A DNA stretch of 35,142 nucleotides, taken from NCBI GenBank assembly GCA_017421145.1, contig JAFOTA010000041.1:1-35142 (forward strand). Reading direction: 5' to 3'. This DNA is from Treponema sp. GTDB taxonomy: Bacteria > Spirochaetota > Spirochaetia > Treponematales > Treponemataceae. How positions within the stretch are numbered: position 1 is the first letter of the stretch; the number at the start of each line of letters is the position of its first letter. The notes below the pieces were generated by a model. That model saw nothing but the letters and a program-made list of their open reading frames with translations. It ran no database searches and was not told the DNA's origin. Positions 31,689 to 35,142 of this stretch are shown here, piece by piece. Position numbers and translations under genes: made by a program.

Positions 31689-31696
31689 AATTGAAG

Positions 31697-31725
31697 ATTA
31701 TAATCAACATCGGGATGAAAGTCCA
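31697..31725 (-). promoter_or_regulatory. promoter of plsC, nearly leaderless
   Basis: On the minus strand TGGACT (31725-31720), 17-nt spacer, TATAAT (31702-31697). The expected start is about 31690, 0-2 nt before the ATG at 31688. Confidence 0.6.
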
Positions 31726-31764
31726 TCAGTCAGCGGAGAAAAAATCTGCCGTGCATTTATTTTC

Positions 31765-31793
31765 TTGCAAAATCAGGATTTGTGGCTTATAAT
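31765..31793 (+). promoter_or_regulatory. promoter of the DUF1508 gene
   Basis: TTGCAA (31765-31770), 17-nt spacer, TATAAT (31788-31793). The predicted leader is about 80 nt. Confidence 0.65.
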
Positions 31794-31879
31794 TAATGAG
31801 TCGGGAGCAGTTTGTTGATACGTTCAGTATCCAAGGCAGTTCCGGATAATTGCAGATAAAATACTCAGAGGTGTTGTGT

Positions 31880-32257
31880 ATGGGAAAATTCGTGATTAAA
31901 AAGGCAAAGACAGGCATTATGTTCAATCTCCATGCAGGTAACGGAGAGATTATCGCGACTTCGGAAGTCTACAAGACAAAGGCTGCCGCAAAAAACGGGA
32001 TTGCAAGCATAATCAAGAATTCCGGCTCAGACGTTGAGGACCAGACAAAAGACGGATACGAAAAGCTCAGCTGCCCGAAGTACGAGATATACAAGGACAA
32101 GAAGGGAGAATTCAGGTTCAGGCTCAAGGCACGCAACGGACAGATCATCGCCGTCGGAGAAAGCTACAAGGATCAGGCAGGCGTAAAGAACGGCGTAAGC
32201 TCAATCAAAAAGAACGCTACGCCCGACACGAAGATCATAGACGAGACACTGGAATAA
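31880..32257 (+). CDS. tandem DUF1508 (YegP-like) protein
   Basis: A 125-residue protein with two copies of the DUF1508 unit: residues 3-48 (KFVIKKAKTGIMFNLHAGNGEIIATSE-type) and 65-113 (YEIYKDKKGEFRFRLKARNGQIIAVGE-type), each with a strand pair around N-G-x-I-I-A and a K-NGI/V-SI helix. The family is small, widespread and of unknown function (YegP in E. coli). Start ATG 31880 with GAGGTG at 6 nt; the frame also reaches back to 31850, without a ribosome site. It has its own promoter and stands alone. Confidence 0.9.
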   Translation: MGKFVIKKAKTGIMFNLHAGNGEIIATSEVYKTKAAAKNGIASIIKNSGSDVEDQTKDGYEKLSCPKYEIYKDKKGEFRFRLKARNGQIIAVGESYKDQAGVKNGVSSIKKNATPDTKIIDETLE

Positions 32258-32609
32258 TCCGTAAAGACCGGAACATTCCTTATAAAAACTACAAAAGCAT
32301 AGAGGGGCAGTCCGCCAGGCACAGGCATGCAAAAATCAGCTTCCGGGAGATCAGGAACCGGATGTCCGATGACCGTATGCCATAAGCTTTTCGGAAAGTC
32401 CCTTCTTTTTTTCATACATTCCGCCTCTAAAAACAACGGGGAAGGCACATAATCACCAACCCCTCCGCTCGAATAAAACCTTCCGTTTGTTAAGAAAACA
32501 CAAAAACACCGCAAGCATAACATGCCCACAGCGTTTTATGAGAAGCGTAAAATATGAACCGAACAGGCGTAACCTCTAGAAAAATACATTCCTAGAGGCT
32601 CTGCATTCC
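32258..32609. other. 352-bp intergenic stretch without a supported gene
   Basis: I see no credible gene here. A minus-strand frame (from 32529) crosses it but ends inside the DUF1508 gene and has only a poor start. The right end has the palindrome CCTCTAG/CTAGAGG (see next entry). Confidence 0.5.
32573..32598 (-). terminator. hairpin after cheY
   Basis: A perfect 7-bp inverted repeat, CCTCTAG (32573-32579) and CTAGAGG (32592-32598), 12-nt loop, beginning 11 nt past the cheY stop. There is no T-run, so termination strength is doubtful; 3'-end protection is possible. Confidence 0.35.
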
Positions 32610-33044
32610 CTATTTCAAAGATGCAGAAATGCGCTCAAGAACCTTCTTGCGGTCCAAAGGTTTTACGATGTAGTTCTTTGCACCAGCCATCAAAGACTTC
32701 TTGACAAGCTCTTCCTTTCCAAGTGCAGAAACCATTACGACCTTTGCATTCTTGTCAAAAGCCATGATCTGCTCAAGAGCTGTAATACCATCCATGCGCG
32801 GCATAGTGATATCCATAGTTACGACATCGACATTTGGACAGAGTTCCTTATACTTGTCAACACCTTCTTTTCCATCTGCCGCTGTAGCAACAATTTCGTA
32901 ACCATCGCTGCTAAGAATCTGCGTAAGCTGTTTTGCAACGAATGCAGAATCATCAACGACTAATACACGAAACTTTGAGCCGTCCTCTTTCAGTCCTTCC
33001 GGCTGTCGGTCATCCGTTATAGGAAAATCCTGTTTAGTCTTCAT
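32610..33044 (-). CDS. cheY: chemotaxis response regulator CheY
   Basis: A 144-residue receiver-domain protein. Acidic pocket D31 and D32 (VLVVDDSAFVAKQL), phosphorylated Asp D78 (VTMDITMPRMDG), switch residue S106 (MVSALGK, Ser in place of Thr), Y125 and K128 (YIVKPLD). A 24-residue polar extension precedes the domain. CheY-P binds the flagellar switch and alters rotation. It lies 17 nt after cheX, the usual spirochaete partner. Confidence 0.95.
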   Translation of the reverse strand: MKTKQDFPITDDRQPEGLKEDGSKFRVLVVDDSAFVAKQLTQILSSDGYEIVATAADGKEGVDKYKELCPNVDVVTMDITMPRMDGITALEQIMAFDKNAKVVMVSALGKEELVKKSLMAGAKNYIVKPLDRKKVLERISASLK

Positions 33045-33061
33045 AACTATATACCCCTTAT

Positions 33062-33544
33062 CTACTGACGTTCGCGAATTGCAACGTTGACTTCTATTTT
33101 TCCATATTCCGTGATCAGCGGAACAATAAGAGCCTCGACGCTTTCTTCACCGCCGCCAAGAGCAGCGATTTCCATATTCTCACCTGCAAAAAGAGCCGGT
33201 GGAGTCAAATCAAATTTGAAACCCAATTCATGCAGCTTGGTTACAGCCTGCGCGGTAATCAAGTTTGCCAGCTCACTGATCGTAGCCTTTGCCAAATCAT
33301 CAAATGAAGGAAGTTCTTCATCATTCATTCTTGACGCAATATTCAGAGCCGTATCATAGGTCATATCAAAAAGAACCCGTCCTTCAACGTCTCCGGCCAA
33401 TCCGACCAATGCAGCAACGCCCATGACAGGCATAGCAGTGGATTTTAGATACAAGTCACCTCTTTTTACTTCTGCACCACCAAGAACTTCTTTCAAAACC
33501 CTGTATGATGTCTCGACGAACGGGTTAATGTACTCAACTCTCAT
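33062..33544 (-). CDS. cheX: CheY-P phosphatase CheX
   Basis: A 160-residue CheC/CheX-type protein. The phosphatase motif E-x2-N is seen as SELANLI (E91, N94), and a strand-rich core follows (GRVLFDMTYDTALNIAS, MEIAALGGG). CheX dephosphorylates CheY-P as a dimer and is the main phosphatase in spirochaetes, which lack CheZ. The ribosome site is GGGGGAA before the ATG at 33544. It is between cheY and the CheW-CheR fusion, all on one strand and likely one operon. Confidence 0.94.
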   Translation of the reverse strand: MRVEYINPFVETSYRVLKEVLGGAEVKRGDLYLKSTAMPVMGVAALVGLAGDVEGRVLFDMTYDTALNIASRMNDEELPSFDDLAKATISELANLITAQAVTKLHELGFKFDLTPPALFAGENMEIAALGGGEESVEALIVPLITEYGKIEVNVAIRERQ

Positions 33545-33588
33545 CGGTTCCCCCTTTTTTATACTTAGGAAACAAATTTTCCCATATT

Positions 33589-35013
33589 TTATTTGGAATA
33601 TACTCCAATGCTTCCGACAGTCTTTTTTGACCAGCCGGGCAATGAAATATTTTCATTATCACCTACAATTATCAAGCCGTTTCCTTTGACCTTTTCCTCA
33701 AAGTCATCGATTATGGTTCTTTGAGAAGCCTCAGGGAGGAATGATATTATATCACGTGCAAAAACAATATCAATAGGCGGAAGGCTGTTGGTGTTTACGC
33801 AGTCATGATACTCGAACATGATCATGTCCTTGATCTCCTGTGTGAACACATACTCTCCGCTGACATTCTTCGTCAGATAAGGCCTGTACCAACCCATGCT
33901 CGCCTGTTCGCCCACTACCATGAGAGGTGCGTTGGATACGCTCAGCAAATCGATGTCATGGGCATAAACCCTTATCCTTGCAGACGGATATCTCTTTTTG
34001 AGGATACATGCCAAAGAATATGATTCATATCCCTTGCCGCATCCAGGATTCCAGACAACGATGTTCCTTGCGTTGTTTTCAGGAAGCACTTTCGCAACTT
34101 CCTTGGCATAATCGTCAGACCACCATGTCTGGTTGCATCTTGAATAGAAAGGCTTCAGGAAAGCTTCAGCATCGGCTTCGCCTTCAAGCTGGGTCTTATC
34201 GGCTCCCCTTTCCTTTTTCCATTCGATATAACGTTTTTTAGCCCATTCTTCAGTCACAGGGCTGATCGTAAACTTCTTCAATGACTGGAGCGAATCTGAA
34301 ATAAAGTTCAGGTCCACTTCCTCAGTCTTATGAGCGACCTCCTCGGATTCTTCCTGAGAAACAGGTGCCTCCCTATGCTCTGCCCTTTCTGCCGCAAGCT
34401 CTGCCGCAACAGCCTGACGCTGCATGATCTGATTCTTCGCAGTCTCGGCCATCTGCTTTTCTTCTTCAGGTGACTTGACTCCGAAAATCTTATCAATATC
34501 AAGAAGAATATACAACCTTTTTTGGGCTTCCACAACACCGGAGATGTATTTTATATTGATGTCTCCGAAAAGCGGATGCGGAGGCTGTATGGTGCTCTTC
34601 TGGATTCCGACGACCTTGTCGATTCCGTCAACGACCACACCGAACGTCTGCTCGCCGACCGTTACGATAAGCATGTTTTCCATGGCATCGTCAGCACGGT
34701 CAGGAACCTGAATGTTGAAGAACTTCCTCAGGTCGATGATCGAGATGATTTCACCGCGGAGGTTATGCACGCCAAGTACGAAAGGCAAGGTGTTCGGAAC
34801 ATATGTAAAGTGACCGGCTTTTGCAATTTCCTTCACTTTCATGATGTCAATGGCATAATCCTTTCCAGCAAGCGAAAAAGTAACCATCTTGTAATCGATT
34901 ACGCTTGACTTCCTCTTTTCTTCCTCAAGCTCATCCTGAGTAAGAACGGTACCGTCTTCCGCAACCTGAGTCGTACTTGCAAGAATATTTAATTTATCCT
35001 GAATAGTTGCCAT
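33589..35013 (-). CDS. CheW-CheR-like fusion protein
   Basis: A 474-residue fusion. Residues about 38-180 are a CheW domain (VTFSLAGKDYAIDIMKVKEI, VLGVHNLRGEIISIIDLRKF, FGVVVDGIDKVVGI). A charged linker (about 180-240) leads to a CheR-like domain (about 250-474): NPGCGKGYESYSLA in the SAM-loop place (usual form GCSTGEEPYS), AHDIDLLSVSNA, GWYRPYL and DIVFARDIISFL. CheW links receptors to CheA; CheR methylates receptors. The changed SAM-loop residues suggest a structural rather than catalytic CheR part. Such fusions are known in spirochaete chemotaxis. The ATG at 35013 follows GAGGG, which is in a hairpin. Confidence 0.9.
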   Translation of the reverse strand: MATIQDKLNILASTTQVAEDGTVLTQDELEEEKRKSSVIDYKMVTFSLAGKDYAIDIMKVKEIAKAGHFTYVPNTLPFVLGVHNLRGEIISIIDLRKFFNIQVPDRADDAMENMLIVTVGEQTFGVVVDGIDKVVGIQKSTIQPPHPLFGDINIKYISGVVEAQKRLYILLDIDKIFGVKSPEEEKQMAETAKNQIMQRQAVAAELAAERAEHREAPVSQEESEEVAHKTEEVDLNFISDSLQSLKKFTISPVTEEWAKKRYIEWKKERGADKTQLEGEADAEAFLKPFYSRCNQTWWSDDYAKEVAKVLPENNARNIVVWNPGCGKGYESYSLACILKKRYPSARIRVYAHDIDLLSVSNAPLMVVGEQASMGWYRPYLTKNVSGEYVFTQEIKDMIMFEYHDCVNTNSLPPIDIVFARDIISFLPEASQRTIIDDFEEKVKGNGLIIVGDNENISLPGWSKKTVGSIGVYSK

Positions 35014-35142
35014 CTACCTACCCTCTTGCCTTCTGAGGGTCTGTATCTTCCGGCTTTTCTCCTTATTCTGTTGTTTTCATCCAAAAGAACAAATACTACA
35101 AAAGATATAGCTGAACAACCAATAGTAACAGCTGAACCAATA
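34989..35142 (-). CDS. possible C-terminal end of an upstream gene (partial)
   Basis: A minus-strand frame is open from the window edge (51 codons) to a TAA at 34991-34989, overlapping the start of the CheW-CheR gene by 25 nt. It reads as one membrane-type segment (TIGCSAISFVVFVLLDE) followed by a basic tail (RRKAGRYRPSEGKRVGR). It does not look like the end of CheA, the expected neighbour. It may be real or a chance frame; the evidence is thin. Confidence 0.25.
   Translation of the reverse strand, partial: IGSAVTIGCSAISFVVFVLLDENNRIRRKAGRYRPSEGKRVGRWQLFRIN
35020..35040 (-). promoter_or_regulatory. hairpin covering the CheW-CheR ribosome site
   Basis: On the minus strand ACCCTC (35040-35035) pairs with GAGGGT (35025-35020), 9-nt loop; the second arm is the likely ribosome-binding site of the ATG at 35013. 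It could lower translation unless opened by a ribosome coming from upstream. Confidence 0.4.

Noticed and set aside
32173..32529. 118-codon minus-strand gene overlapping DUF1508
   Set aside because: It overlaps the end of a supported gene by 85 nt and its first ATG has no ribosome site; kept only as a low-interest observation.

Overview
The window reads as chromosomal DNA of a spirochaete, most likely a Treponema-like gut or oral lineage. The evidence is gene content and architecture: a flgK-flgL-fliW-csrA operon, a large FliD preceded by FlaG, a CheW-CheR-like fusion followed by CheX and CheY, a short SMC protein without a recognisable hinge, and many Treponema-style conserved proteins. No taxonomic search was possible. 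There is no phage, insertion sequence or CRISPR array; this is core chromosome with a few unusual pieces.

Layout. 1-5805 (+): flaG, fliD, an unrecognised gene tightly linked to fliD, a membrane-anchored PilZ protein, a small protein of unknown function with its own apparently leaderless promoter, then tsaE-tsaB (tRNA t6A synthesis). 5818-10438 (-): a flagellar operon reading flgN-like, flgK, flgL, fliW, csrA, behind a good sigma-28-type promoter at 10514-10540; a strong terminator-like hairpin lies between flgL and fliW. 10675-11101 (+): four tRNAs (His, Arg, Lys, Leu). 11234-12898 (+): a trypsin-like serine protease whose frame is cut by one in-frame TAG but stays open into a barrel-like C-terminal part. 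13064-16736 (+): tRNA-Gly, then tig, clpP and clpX (protein folding and turnover). 16823-19846: a glycosyltransferase (-) and a DEAD-box helicase plus prepilin-peptidase-like protein (+), transcribed from back-to-back promoters only 22 bp apart. 19912-26296 (+): smc, a small membrane protein, a repeat-rich exported protein and serS. 26347-31688 (-): plsC, a 58-residue zinc-ribbon protein, rpsT, an HU-family protein, lnt, bactofilin, a lipoprotein and a PilZ-like protein. 31880-32257 (+): a tandem DUF1508 protein. 32610-35142 (-): cheY, cheX, cheW-cheR, with a possible upstream partial frame at the window edge.

How the parts connect. Two motility blocks (flagellar filament/hook junction and chemotaxis) sit with c-di-GMP-type PilZ proteins and with the FliW-CsrA switch, in which FliW is expected to titrate CsrA according to flagellin level. 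The rest is housekeeping: proteostasis, translation, envelope lipids and lipoprotein maturation, and chromosome structure.

The most unusual signals are: (1) several genes whose -10 box lies only 6-8 nt before the start codon, implying leaderless mRNAs, including the divergent pair at 17947/17994, where the two RNA polymerase sites must overlap; (2) the amber-split protease-barrel frame; (3) the SMC without a visible hinge; (4) a 168-bp tandem repeat inside an exported protein; (5) divergent PilZ-like and CheR-like domains that keep the fold pattern but have lost or changed ligand-binding motifs.
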